DNA of 64,000 nt, from NCBI GenBank assembly GCA_021298595.1, contig JAJTHL010000009.1:1-64000 (forward strand), given 5' to 3'. Position numbers and translations under genes: made by a program. Below, piece after piece: positions 10,341 to 18,871 of the stretch (its first letter is position 1; each line of letters opens with the position of its first letter). This DNA is from Alphaproteobacteria bacterium (GTDB lineage Bacteria > Pseudomonadota > Alphaproteobacteria > Caedimonadales > UBA1908). The notes beneath the pieces were generated by a model that had not been told where the DNA came from, ran no database searches, and saw only the letters and a program-made list of their open reading frames with translations.

Positions 10341-11504
10341 TTACAAAGCCTCCACGGCGACGGCAACAGCCTCACCCCCCCCAATACACAGGGAGGCAAC
10401 GCCTCTTTTTAGACCTTGCTGTTTGAGTGCATGCACAAGGGTCACCAAAATACGTGCCCCGCTTGCCCCGATGGGGTGCCCCAAAGCACAGGCCCCGCCC
10501 CGCACGTTTACCTTGGTGGGATCAAGCCCCAAATCTTTCATGGCCGCCAGGGTCACAACTGCAAAGGCCTCGTTAATCTCAAAAAGATCAACGTCTTTCA
10601 CTGACCACCCAACTTTCTTCAAAAGTTTTTCAACGGCGCCCACGGGTGCCAACGTAAACCACTCGGGCTCACGCGAATGGCTTGCGTGCCCCACGATACG
10701 CGCAAGAGGCGTCGAGGTTGCTTTGTCTTCTGCCATGAGCACAAGGGCTGCCGCTCCGTCACTAATGGAGCTTGAGTTCGCAGCTGTCACCGTGCCATCC
10801 TTGCTAAAGGCGGGTCGCAGGCCTGGAATTTTGTCAAAAAGCACCTTTTGAGGAGGCTCATCTTGGTCAATGGTCACGCTTTCCTTGCGACCTTGCACCA
10901 CAACGGGAGAAATTTCATCCTTAAATACCCCGGCCTTTTGGGCGGCAAGGGCCTTCTCGGCCGAGCGAATGGCAAAGGCGTCTTGATCCTCTCTGGAAAA
11001 TCCTTTTTCTTTGGCGGTCGCGTCCGCATAAAAGCCCATAAGGCACCCTGCGTAGGCGTCTTGCAAGCCGTCATAAATCATATGATCCCAAATTTCGCCG
11101 TGCCCCATGCGGTAGCCTTCCCGGGCTTTTGGCAGTAAGTAAGGCGCATTGGTCATGCTCTCCATACCGCCCGCGACCACAACGCCGGCAGAACCAGAAA
11201 GGATCAAATCGTGCCCCAGCATCACGGCTTTGAGGCCTGATCCGCAAACTTTGTTCAGCGTCAAAGCGGTCGTTTTCTGATCAAGCCCCGCCTTTAAAAG
11301 GGCTTGCCGTGCGGGCGATTGTCCAAGTCCTGCTGGCAAGACGCATCCCATGATGACGTCATCCACCCCATTTGTTGCCACACCTGCAGCCTCAACACTT
11401 GCCCTAATGGCACCCGCCCCAAGGTCTGTGGCCTTGACGGACGCAAAGGCTCCTTGAAATGCCCCCACAGGGGTTCTTTTCGCACTGACAATCACAACAG
11501 ACAT
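10341..11504 (-). CDS. Acetyl-CoA acetyltransferase (thiolase)
   Basis: A 387-residue thiolase that condenses or cleaves acetoacetyl-CoA. The acyl-accepting Cys87 is in NKVCGSGLKAV, His343 is in ALGHPIGASGAR and the proton-relay Cys373 is in SLCIGGGEA; the GGMESMTNAPYLL loop is also present. This full active-site set and the length match biosynthetic thiolases (PhaA/AtoB type). The start at ATG 11504 has GGGAGG five bases upstream. No phaB, phaC or other fatty-acid genes are beside it, so the direction of use (ketone-body or polyhydroxyalkanoate related, or lipid catabolism) cannot be read from context. Confidence 0.93.
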   Translation of the reverse strand: MSVVIVSAKRTPVGAFQGAFASVKATDLGAGAIRASVEAAGVATNGVDDVIMGCVLPAGLGQSPARQALLKAGLDQKTTALTLNKVCGSGLKAVMLGHDLILSGSAGVVVAGGMESMTNAPYLLPKAREGYRMGHGEIWDHMIYDGLQDAYAGCLMGFYADATAKEKGFSREDQDAFAIRSAEKALAAQKAGVFKDEISPVVVQGRKESVTIDQDEPPQKVLFDKIPGLRPAFSKDGTVTAANSSSISDGAAALVLMAEDKATSTPLARIVGHASHSREPEWFTLAPVGAVEKLLKKVGWSVKDVDLFEINEAFAVVTLAAMKDLGLDPTKVNVRGGACALGHPIGASGARILVTLVHALKQQGLKRGVASLCIGGGEAVAVAVEAL

Positions 11505-11765
11505 GTTTTTCCTCCCTTTTTTTAAAAACATGTTCTTAGCATACAAAAGCCCTCCATTTTTTGCGAGTCCCATTTCAAAGGACGGATCTTTAGTTGCACA
11601 CCAATCTTATTTTTGACCCTTTTTAATCTTGTGTGATGGACGTAAGAGTTTTGAAAATACACCTTTAAGACCCTATTTGTCCTCTTCACACAAGATGACA
11701 GTTGCATCCTTTGCACTTTCAGTGTTAGTTATTTTATAGTAGTCTTACATAATCATCATTTGTAA

Positions 11766-11966
11766 ATGGACGGCCAAGAAATTATTAAGCAGCAGTTAGA
11801 ACGACTGGAGCATGAACATCATGATTTGGACGCCATGATCGAGCGTATGTTAGACGTCGCCATCGTGGACCAGATTGCTGTACAACGATTAAAAAAACGC
11901 AAACTTCTTTTAAAAGATCAAATCTCTAATCTTCGCAGCCGTATTTTACCTGACATTATTGCTTAA
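11766..11966 (+). CDS. YdcH/DUF465 family small coiled-coil protein
   Basis: A 66-residue, entirely helical protein. Its pattern LERLEHEHHDLDAMIER, then VQRLKKRKLLLKDQI and the C-terminal PDIIA is typical of the DUF465 proteins found across alphaproteobacteria. Heptad spacing suggests a helical hairpin or dimer. Function is unknown for the family. No Shine-Dalgarno sequence is visible before ATG 11766. It stands alone, 100 nt before the YejA-like gene; the 261 nt upstream, back to the divergent thiolase start, hold nothing else I can identify. Confidence 0.85.
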   Translation: MDGQEIIKQQLERLEHEHHDLDAMIERMLDVAIVDQIAVQRLKKRKLLLKDQISNLRSRILPDIIA

Positions 11967-12068
11967 TCGTACAACAAGTCCCTGGTTTTTCTCTTAACCA
12001 GCTTGACACATCGATGTATTTTGCCTAGAGCCATGACAGTGTTGTGTGATGTTCTTTGGAGAGATTGA

Positions 12069-13868
12069 TTGAAGCGTCTTTTAGGTTTGACACTCGCGTT
12101 TGGAATCGGCATGTCAGGAGGCGCGCAAGGAGCGAAAGAAACAGCCTTGTCCATGCATGGGGACGTGAAGCACACCGTTGACGCGCCTCTTCCCTATATG
12201 AATCCCAAAGCCCCCAAAGGAGGCCTAATTCGTTTTGGTGTTGTGGGGACTTTTGATACGACCAATCCTTTTGTGACCAAAGGCACCCCTCCTGCGGGTC
12301 TGAGTCTTTATTCTGAGCGTCTTGTTTTTGAACCCCTCATGAAGCGCTCGGGTGATGAACCATTTACCTTGTACGGTCTTCTTGCTGAAAAATACGACAT
12401 CGCCCCTGACCGCTCGTGGATTATTTTTTACATCAACCCTAAGGCCAAATGGGCCGACGGCAAACCCGTTACCGCAAAAGACGTTCTTTTTACCTTTGAG
12501 ACCCTCCGGGAAAAAGGGCAACCCAACATGCGCCTTTATTACGGCCGTGTGGAGACGGCAGAACTTTTAGAAGGAAATGCCATCAAGTTTACTTTTAAAA
12601 AAACCGATGAAGGAACCTATGACCCCGAGCAACCCTTGCTCATGGCGCTTATGAGTGTCATTCCAGCGCATTTTTTTGAAGGAAGGGACTTTGAAAAAGC
12701 AAGTCTTGAGCCCCTCATGGGAAGTGGCCCTTACCGGATTAAAATCATTGAGCCAGGCAGACGCATTTCTTACGAGCGGCGCCCTGATTACTGGGCAAAG
12801 GATCTGCCCATCCAACAAGGACAGTATAACTTTGAAGAGGTGCGCTTTGATTTCTACCGCGATAGTAAAGTCGCTTTTGAGGCCTTTAAAGCCGGCGCCT
12901 ATGATATCTATGCTGACGCAGACCCCAGTCACTGGCGCACCGCTTATGATTTTCCAGCTGCACGCCAAGGGCGTGTGATTAAACAAGAATGGTCACACCA
13001 CAATCCCGTGGGATTGAAAGGGTTTGCCATGAATATGCGGCGGCCCTTTTTCCAAGATGCCCGCGTGCGGCGAGCCTTTATTGAGGCCTTTGATTTTGAG
13101 ACCCTTAATCGGACGCTTTTTGGCGGCGAATACACAAGGTCCCATAGCTTTTTTTCTAATACGGAGCTGGCAAGCCAAGAAATTCCCCAAGGAAAGGAAA
13201 AAGCGCTTCTCGAGACCATTCCGGATCTTCCCAAGGCCCTTTTTACCGAGTCTTATCACGTGCCTCGAACCGACGGCTCGGGCCGAGATCGTAAAAACCT
13301 TAAAAAAGCCCTGACCCTTCTACAAGCGGCAGGCTATCAGCTGCGCGCAGGCAAACTTGTGGACGCCAAGACAGGCACGCCCTTTGTGTTTGAGATCCTG
13401 CTGTACAATCCAGAGGATCAAAAGATTGCCCTTGCCTACGCAAAAAATCTTAAGGTGCTGGGGATTGACGCCACCATCCGCACCGTGGATCCCACTCAAT
13501 ACGAATCAAGGCGTCTTAAATTTGATTATGATATGATCATTCACACTTGGGGGCATTCGTTGTCACCGGGCGCCGAACAAAAACATTATTGGACATCGCG
13601 CGCCGCCAAAGAAGAAGGCAGCCGCAATTATCCTGGCATCCAGAGCAAAGCCATTGATTTGCTCTGTGACGCCGTGAGCAAGGCTAAGGACCGTGAAAGC
13701 CTCGTCATTGCCATCAGGGCCCTTGACCGCGCCCTTTTGTGGGGAGATTATGTGGTACCACTTTATTACAGTGCAAAGACACGCTTGGCATACTGGGACA
13801 AGTTCGGTTATCCTGAGATAAATCCACGTGTCGGGGTGGTGTTTTCCACCTGGTGGCATAAACCATAA
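12069..13868 (+). CDS. Periplasmic extracellular solute-binding protein, family 5 (YejA-like)
   Basis: A 599-residue peptide-type binding protein. The start is TTG 12069, just after TGGAGAG, and leads into a signal peptide (LLGLTLAFGIGMSGGAQG). The mature protein begins with the YejA-type MHGDVKH, then PYMNPKAPKGG and GTFDTTNPFV, and contains the family-5 motif KWADGKPVTAKDVLFTFE. Proteins of this type deliver oligopeptides, including wall-derived ones, to an ABC importer. The yejB/E/F permease and ATPase genes are not in the window, so the partner must be elsewhere or absent. It precedes ctaE by 21 nt, an unusual neighbour for an importer component. Confidence 0.9.
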   Translation: MKRLLGLTLAFGIGMSGGAQGAKETALSMHGDVKHTVDAPLPYMNPKAPKGGLIRFGVVGTFDTTNPFVTKGTPPAGLSLYSERLVFEPLMKRSGDEPFTLYGLLAEKYDIAPDRSWIIFYINPKAKWADGKPVTAKDVLFTFETLREKGQPNMRLYYGRVETAELLEGNAIKFTFKKTDEGTYDPEQPLLMALMSVIPAHFFEGRDFEKASLEPLMGSGPYRIKIIEPGRRISYERRPDYWAKDLPIQQGQYNFEEVRFDFYRDSKVAFEAFKAGAYDIYADADPSHWRTAYDFPAARQGRVIKQEWSHHNPVGLKGFAMNMRRPFFQDARVRRAFIEAFDFETLNRTLFGGEYTRSHSFFSNTELASQEIPQGKEKALLETIPDLPKALFTESYHVPRTDGSGRDRKNLKKALTLLQAAGYQLRAGKLVDAKTGTPFVFEILLYNPEDQKIALAYAKNLKVLGIDATIRTVDPTQYESRRLKFDYDMIIHTWGHSLSPGAEQKHYWTSRAAKEEGSRNYPGIQSKAIDLLCDAVSKAKDRESLVIAIRALDRALLWGDYVVPLYYSAKTRLAYWDKFGYPEINPRVGVVFSTWWHKP

Positions 13869-13889
13869 GAAAAAGAACGAGGGAGCCTC

Positions 13890-14678
13890 ATGTCCGCAAC
13901 GAAAAAACACCCTTATCACTTGGTTGATCCAAGCCCCTGGCCAGTGGTGGGCGCTTTGTCGGCTTTTGTGATCGCCATTGGTGCGGTCATGGCCATGCAT
14001 CATCACGGTTCTTACGTGTTTTTTGCGGGTATTGTCCTTCTTTTGTTCACCATGTTCGGGTGGTGGCGCGACGTGATTCGCGAAGCAAAAACCGAACATA
14101 ACGACGTGGTGCGCCTTGGTTTTCGGTATGGGATGGCGCTTTTCATTCTGTCAGAAGTCGCCTTTTTTGCGGCTTTCTTCTGGGCCTATTTTGATGCCGC
14201 CCTTATCCCCAAAGAGGTCAATGGCTTTGTGTGGCCACCCAAATCCATCCGTACTTTGGATCCCTTTGATCTGCCTTATGTTAATACCCTTCTTTTACTC
14301 TTGTCTGGCACGACGGTAACGTGGGCGCATCATGCGTTTGCCGAAGGAGATATGAAAGAAGTGCTGCAAAAAACCGGCTATACCATTCTCTTGGGAGTTT
14401 GTTTTCTTGGGGTGCAAGTTTTTGAATATATTCACGCCCCCTTCGGATTCAAAGCAGGCATTTACCCCTCGACTTTTTACATGGCCACAGGCTTTCACGG
14501 CTTCCACGTGTTTGTGGGCGTCATTTTCTTGATTGTCGCTTGGCTTAGAACAAAGGCCAATCAGTTTACCGCCACCGACCATTTTGGTTTTGAGGCAGCC
14601 GCGTGGTATTGGCATTTTGTGGATGTTGTTTGGCTGTTCCTCTTCGTCAGCATCTATTGGTGGGGTTCTGCTTCTTGA
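13890..14678 (+). CDS. ctaE: Cytochrome c oxidase subunit III
   Basis: A 262-residue membrane protein with seven predicted helices, beginning HPYHLVDPSPWPVVGALSA, a standard start for aa3-type subunit III. SEVAFFAAFFWAYF, GTTVTWAHHA, GFHGFHVFVGVIFL and the C-terminal WYWHFVDVVWLFLF are family signatures. It stabilises the oxidase core that reduces oxygen, implying aerobic respiration. GGAG lies six bases before ATG 13890. Subunits I and II and the Cox11 and CtaB assembly factors are not in the window. The stop codon overlaps the TTG start of the SURF1 gene. Confidence 0.97.
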   Translation: MSATKKHPYHLVDPSPWPVVGALSAFVIAIGAVMAMHHHGSYVFFAGIVLLLFTMFGWWRDVIREAKTEHNDVVRLGFRYGMALFILSEVAFFAAFFWAYFDAALIPKEVNGFVWPPKSIRTLDPFDLPYVNTLLLLLSGTTVTWAHHAFAEGDMKEVLQKTGYTILLGVCFLGVQVFEYIHAPFGFKAGIYPSTFYMATGFHGFHVFVGVIFLIVAWLRTKANQFTATDHFGFEAAAWYWHFVDVVWLFLFVSIYWWGSAS

Positions 14679-15415
14679 GGTCCCCTTTTCTAAAGGCCCT
14701 TGTTTGTTGGCCAACTTTTTTTGTCGTCTTGGCGATCTCTTTGCTTCTTGGTCTTGGCACTTGGCAATTGCAGCGCCTGGCTTGGAAAGAGGCTATGATT
14801 ACCCAAATCAACAAGCAACTCGCCGAGCCCCCTGTCAGCATCGAAGAAATTTTGGGGTGTGCGTCCGAGCCACAGGCCTGCGAATTTCGTAAAATCGTCG
14901 TAACAGGTCACTATGACCATGCTCAAGAAGCGCACCTTTATGGTCGCACCAGAGGCGGTAAACCCATGACACATCTTGTGACGCCTTTTGTTCTCTCGTC
15001 GGGTTCTGTCATTCTTGTGGATCGGGGGTGGGTCCCCGAAAGCGTTGATATGAAAACGCTGACGCCTGTTGCAGGCGAGCTCACCCTTCACGGCTACATC
15101 CGTCAAAAAAGTGCGCGCAACACGTTTACGCCAAATAATAATTATGAAAAAAATCGCCTTTTTAGCGTTGAGCCAACCGAGTGGGCCCGCGAGAAAAAAG
15201 TGACGACACTTCTGCCTTTCTACTTGGTTTTAGAGGTAAAAGATTCTGATCAACTTTTCCCCAGACCTTCGGACGCCCTCACCCTTGGTTTACGAAATTT
15301 TCATCTTTCCTATGCCATAACCTGGTACATGTTAGCCCTTGCCTTACTGGTGTTGTACGTGTTTTATATTCGAAAAAATATAAGCGCGTCGCCCCCCCAA
15401 AGAGAGGATGAATGA
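14675..15415 (+). CDS. SURF1 family cytochrome oxidase assembly protein
   Basis: A 246-residue protein with a transmembrane helix near each end (FFVVLAISLLLGLGTWQLQR and a C-terminal YMLALALLVLYVFYIRK). The periplasmic domain contains GRTRGGKPMTHLVTPF and VILVDRGWVP, the SURF1 signatures. It assists haem a insertion into oxidase subunit I. The start is TTG 14675, which shares TTGA with the ctaE stop; the frame extends upstream but inside ctaE. It overlaps the next gene by 4 nt (ATGA). The tight overlaps indicate a coupled ctaE-SURF1-M16 unit. Confidence 0.93.
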   Translation: MRSPFLKALVCWPTFFVVLAISLLLGLGTWQLQRLAWKEAMITQINKQLAEPPVSIEEILGCASEPQACEFRKIVVTGHYDHAQEAHLYGRTRGGKPMTHLVTPFVLSSGSVILVDRGWVPESVDMKTLTPVAGELTLHGYIRQKSARNTFTPNNNYEKNRLFSVEPTEWAREKKVTTLLPFYLVLEVKDSDQLFPRPSDALTLGLRNFHLSYAITWYMLALALLVLYVFYIRKNISASPPQREDE

Positions 15416-16701
15416 CCACACGTATTTCAACACTATCCAACGGCCTACAGGTGGTCACCGATCAAATTGACACCGTGGAAACAGCGGCTGTGGGATTGTG
15501 GGTGAATGCTGGCGCAAGACACGAAACGGCCGAGCTTGCGGGCGTCTCTCACTTTTTAGAGCATATGGCCTTTAAAGGAACCGCCAATCGCAGTGCCCGC
15601 GATATTGCCGAATCCATAGAGTCTGTTGGCGGGTATCTAAACGCTTACACTTCCAGGGAAACCACATGTTACTACGCGCGTCTTCTAAGCCCCGACGTGC
15701 CGCTAGCAGTGGATCTTTTGTCTGATATTTTGCAATTTTCAACCTTCAAAGAAGAAGAGCTGGAAAAAGAGCGTCAAGTGATCCTGCAAGAAATCGGTGA
15801 AAGTCTTGATAATCCTGATGATCTTGTCTTTGATCACTTGCAACAAACGGCGTTTCCTGGCCAAGCTTTAGGGGCGTCTATCCTAGGCACACCGGACAGC
15901 GTCACTAGAATGACACGTCCACACCTAAAAGCCTATCAAGAGCATCATTACAGTGCCTCTCGTATGGTACTTGCCGCGACAGGCAAGGTCCACCACGACG
16001 CCATCGTCGCCATGGCAGAAGAGCGCTTTCAACACCTGCCACGTCACACGCCCGTCAAAACTGAAAAAGCGCGCTTCCAGGGCGGCTATCACCAACTACA
16101 CCGGCCTTTAGAGCAGGTGCACTTTATGATGGGATTCGAAGGCCTTCCCTTGGGACACCCCAGATATTACAGCCAATCGGTTCTGGCCGCCGTTTTGGGT
16201 GGGGGCATGTCCTCGCGTCTTTTTCAAGAAGTGCGCGAGAAAAAGGGGCTTGCCTACTCCATCTACAGTTTTACGTCTGCCTTCTCTGACTCCGGCCTCT
16301 TAGGCTTTTATGTGGGCACGTCCGAACAACACTTCACCCCGGCTCTTGAGACCATGACACAAGAACTAAGGCAGGTTTCTGAGACGCTAACCATGAAAGA
16401 AATCTGCCGGGTAAAGGCCCAACTCAAGGCAAGCCTCATGATCGCCCTTGAAAGCACCACGACCCGGTGCGAGCAGCTGGCTCAGCAGATGATTACCTAC
16501 GGACGTCCTTTATCGCCCACAGAGATCATCGACCGCATCGAAGCAGTCGAGCTTGACGACATCCAAGACCTTGGAGAAAGTTTTTTTGCCACACCGCCTG
16601 CGATTTCCACTGTTGGGCCAGTTTTCCAGATGCCAACCTACAACGAGGTTTGTGACATGCTCGGACAAACCGCTCCTCGAAGTAACGCCGCGACTGCATA
16701 A
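15412..16701 (+). CDS. M16 family zinc peptidase (mitochondrial-processing-peptidase-like)
   Basis: A 429-residue peptidase with the inverted zinc motif H47-F-L-E50-H51 in SHFLEHMAFKGT and the downstream glutamates in EEELEKERQVILQEIGE, so the active subunit type rather than the inactive partner. The C-terminal half has the usual ARLYE-like loop region (GGGMSSRLFQEVREKKGLAYS). This family is closest to the beta subunit of the mitochondrial processing peptidase and is widespread in alphaproteobacteria, usually as a single soluble protein. Its natural substrates are not established. No signal peptide is seen. Start ATG 15412 overlaps the SURF1 stop. Confidence 0.93.
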   Translation: MTTRISTLSNGLQVVTDQIDTVETAAVGLWVNAGARHETAELAGVSHFLEHMAFKGTANRSARDIAESIESVGGYLNAYTSRETTCYYARLLSPDVPLAVDLLSDILQFSTFKEEELEKERQVILQEIGESLDNPDDLVFDHLQQTAFPGQALGASILGTPDSVTRMTRPHLKAYQEHHYSASRMVLAATGKVHHDAIVAMAEERFQHLPRHTPVKTEKARFQGGYHQLHRPLEQVHFMMGFEGLPLGHPRYYSQSVLAAVLGGGMSSRLFQEVREKKGLAYSIYSFTSAFSDSGLLGFYVGTSEQHFTPALETMTQELRQVSETLTMKEICRVKAQLKASLMIALESTTTRCEQLAQQMITYGRPLSPTEIIDRIEAVELDDIQDLGESFFATPPAISTVGPVFQMPTYNEVCDMLGQTAPRSNAATA

Positions 16702-16830
16702 CTTTTTCCAAGCGCTCTTATTTTAAAAGAGCCAGGTGACCCATTTTTCTTGCACCACACGAATGCTAATCTTTTAGCGAGCCCCAAGAGGGGCTTGATT
16801 TTATCTGCCAATATCGTATTTGATGGGATT

Positions 16831-18143
16831 ATGGAAACATTACATCTGACCGACATTGCGTTAGTTGTGGCAGCCGCCCTTGCGTGCGGTCTTCTTTTTG
16901 AACGCCTCAAACAACCCGCAGTCCTTGGTTACATCTTAGCAGGCATTCTCCTTGGCCCGTCCGTGTTGGGGCTTGTACCCGACCGTGCGCCCGTCGAGGC
17001 GCTGGCCGAACTTGGCATCTTGATGCTGCTTTTCCTTGTTGGGATGGAGCTGGATCTGCGCGCCTTCAAAGAAATGTGGCTTGTGAGCCTTCTGACCACC
17101 CTTTTACAGCTGGGAATCAGCCTTCTTGTCCTTGTGGGTCTCGGGAAGATTTTTTCGCTTCCCCTTGGGCTTTCCATCGTGATTGCGTGCGCCCTTGCCC
17201 TTAGCAGCACGGCCGTTGCCATTAAAATGCTTGAAAACATTAACGAAATGGACTCGCCCACGGGTAGACTCACCATCGGTGTGCTGATTGCGCAAGACCT
17301 TGCCATCGTGCCTATGATCTTGATTTTGAAAGGGTTTGCTGGCGGCGCTATTAGCCTCACCATCTTTGCCAAAGTAGCCTTGGCTGTCGGTCTTTTGGCC
17401 CTTTTGATTTGGTATTTAAGCCGGCGCGAGCGTATTCACTTGCCCCTCATTCAATTGGTCGCTGGCAACCATGATCTGACCCCCCTTGCGGGCTTGCTCT
17501 TCTGCTTTGGTATGGCTGTGATCACGGGTCTTATGGGCTTGTCGGCGGCGTACGGCGCCTTTTTGGGCGGCCTGATCCTTGGCAACACATCCGAGCGTCA
17601 TACCATGACCGAGGCTACAAAACCCATCCAAAGCGTCCTCATGATGGTTTTCTTTCTATCCATCGGTCTTTTGATGGATCTTGGATACATTTGGGATCAC
17701 ATCGTCAAGGTCATGGTGCTGCTCTTGTTCATCACCCTTGGAAAAACAGCCTGAATATCTTCATTTTGCACCTTTTGCGCCAGCCATGGGAGCAAGCCTT
17801 TCTCTCTGGCCTTATCCTGTCCCAGATGGGCGAGTTTGCCTTTTTACTTGTGACGGTGGGCGAGGAAAGCGGCCTTTTAACCGAGGGCGGAAACCGGCTG
17901 ATTGTGTCTTTAGCAGCTTTGTCCCTTGCCATAAGCCCCCTTTGGATGATTGTGGCAAGACGTCTTCACCAGCGCGCGCCGAAAGGAATTCAAACCCTGA
18001 ACCAGCTTGTGATCTTGATTTTTGGGCGCGAGCTTCGCTTTTTATCACGCATGGCCGCAAAATCCCGCGCGTTTTACGGCGGCGCCAAAAAAGAGACCCG
18101 TCTTCTTGAGGATCACAGCCCTCCGCCAAAAGAGGACGCGTGA
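16831..18143 (+). pseudogene. Kef-type cation:proton antiporter, interrupted by a frameshift
   Basis: From ATG 16831 the frame encodes a CPA2-type antiporter: FERLKQPAVLGYILAGILLG, GILMLLFLVGMELD and STAVAIKML are typical. It stops at TGA 17752-17754, but the family sequence resumes in the frame one base over (SLNIFILHLLRQPWEQAF, SGLILSQMGEFAFLL) and runs to 18143. Adding one A to the A-run at 17742-17746 would join the halves into about 437 residues. A C-terminal TrkA-N domain is absent, as in short antiporters. This is a lost gene, a slippage site in a homopolymer, or a read error; the intact downstream coding sequence suggests the change is recent. Confidence 0.85.
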
Positions 18144-18180
18144 TCTCTTTTTTGCTTGATCCCTTAGGAAAGTGATTCCC

Positions 18181-18804
18181 ATGCCTGATTTTTACCTAGA
18201 ATCCGTCCATCCCTTTCCTGTGGCCGGCATCGATGAAGTGGGGCGTGGCCCTTGGGCGGGACCGGTCCTTGCGGCCGCCTTAATGTTCCTGACCCAAGAC
18301 ATTGATCCAACGCTGCGCCACTGCCTCGATGATTCTAAAAAACTCACCCCTAAAAAGCGCGACGCCGCCTTTGATCTTTTGCAAGAAAATGCGCGCAATC
18401 AAACCCTTGTTTACGCTTGCGGACTAAGCACCGTCGAGGAAATTGACCGCTTGAATATTCACGGCGCCACCCTTTTGGCCATGACGCGCGCGGTGGAAGG
18501 GCTTCCCGTTCGTCCTGGGTTTCTGCTGGTGGACGGTCTTTTTGTGCCGCCCTGCGGCATTCCAGGACAGGCCGTCGTCAAAGGGGATAGCGCAAGCCTT
18601 TCCATTGCAGGCGCCTCCATCATCGCCAAGGTCCTGCGCGACCGACTGATGGCAGAGCTTGCCAAAGACCACCCCGCGTACGGGTGGGAGTGCAACGCAG
18701 GATACGGCACTAAAGCCCACCAAGAAGGGCTACGCCTTACGGGCGTGACACCCCATCACCGGCGCAGTTTTGCGCCCATCAAAGCCCTTCTTGAAGCTGC
18801 GTAA
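18181..18804 (+). CDS. rnhB: Ribonuclease HII
   Basis: A 207-residue enzyme that removes RNA from RNA:DNA hybrids and single ribonucleotides. The catalytic start motif GIDEVGRGPWAGPV gives the first Asp and Glu, DDSKKLTPKKR follows, and LLVDG and GDSASLSIAGASIIAKV supply the remaining family signatures. ATG 18181 is chosen with AGGA eleven bases upstream; GTG 18172 is an alternative that sits only two bases from that site. It follows the broken antiporter by 37 nt. Length is normal. Confidence 0.95.
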   Translation: MPDFYLESVHPFPVAGIDEVGRGPWAGPVLAAALMFLTQDIDPTLRHCLDDSKKLTPKKRDAAFDLLQENARNQTLVYACGLSTVEEIDRLNIHGATLLAMTRAVEGLPVRPGFLLVDGLFVPPCGIPGQAVVKGDSASLSIAGASIIAKVLRDRLMAELAKDHPAYGWECNAGYGTKAHQEGLRLTGVTPHHRRSFAPIKALLEAA

Positions 18805-18871
18805 GCCGCTTTTTTAAGGCGCCTCTTTTTCTTGCAGTTTCGCTCCAAACGGGGCATAAGAAAGGGGACTT

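Noticed and set aside
16714-16732. GCTCTT-ATTTTAA-AAGAGC as a terminator after the M16 gene
   Set aside because: The stem is only six pairs and has no T-run directly after it.
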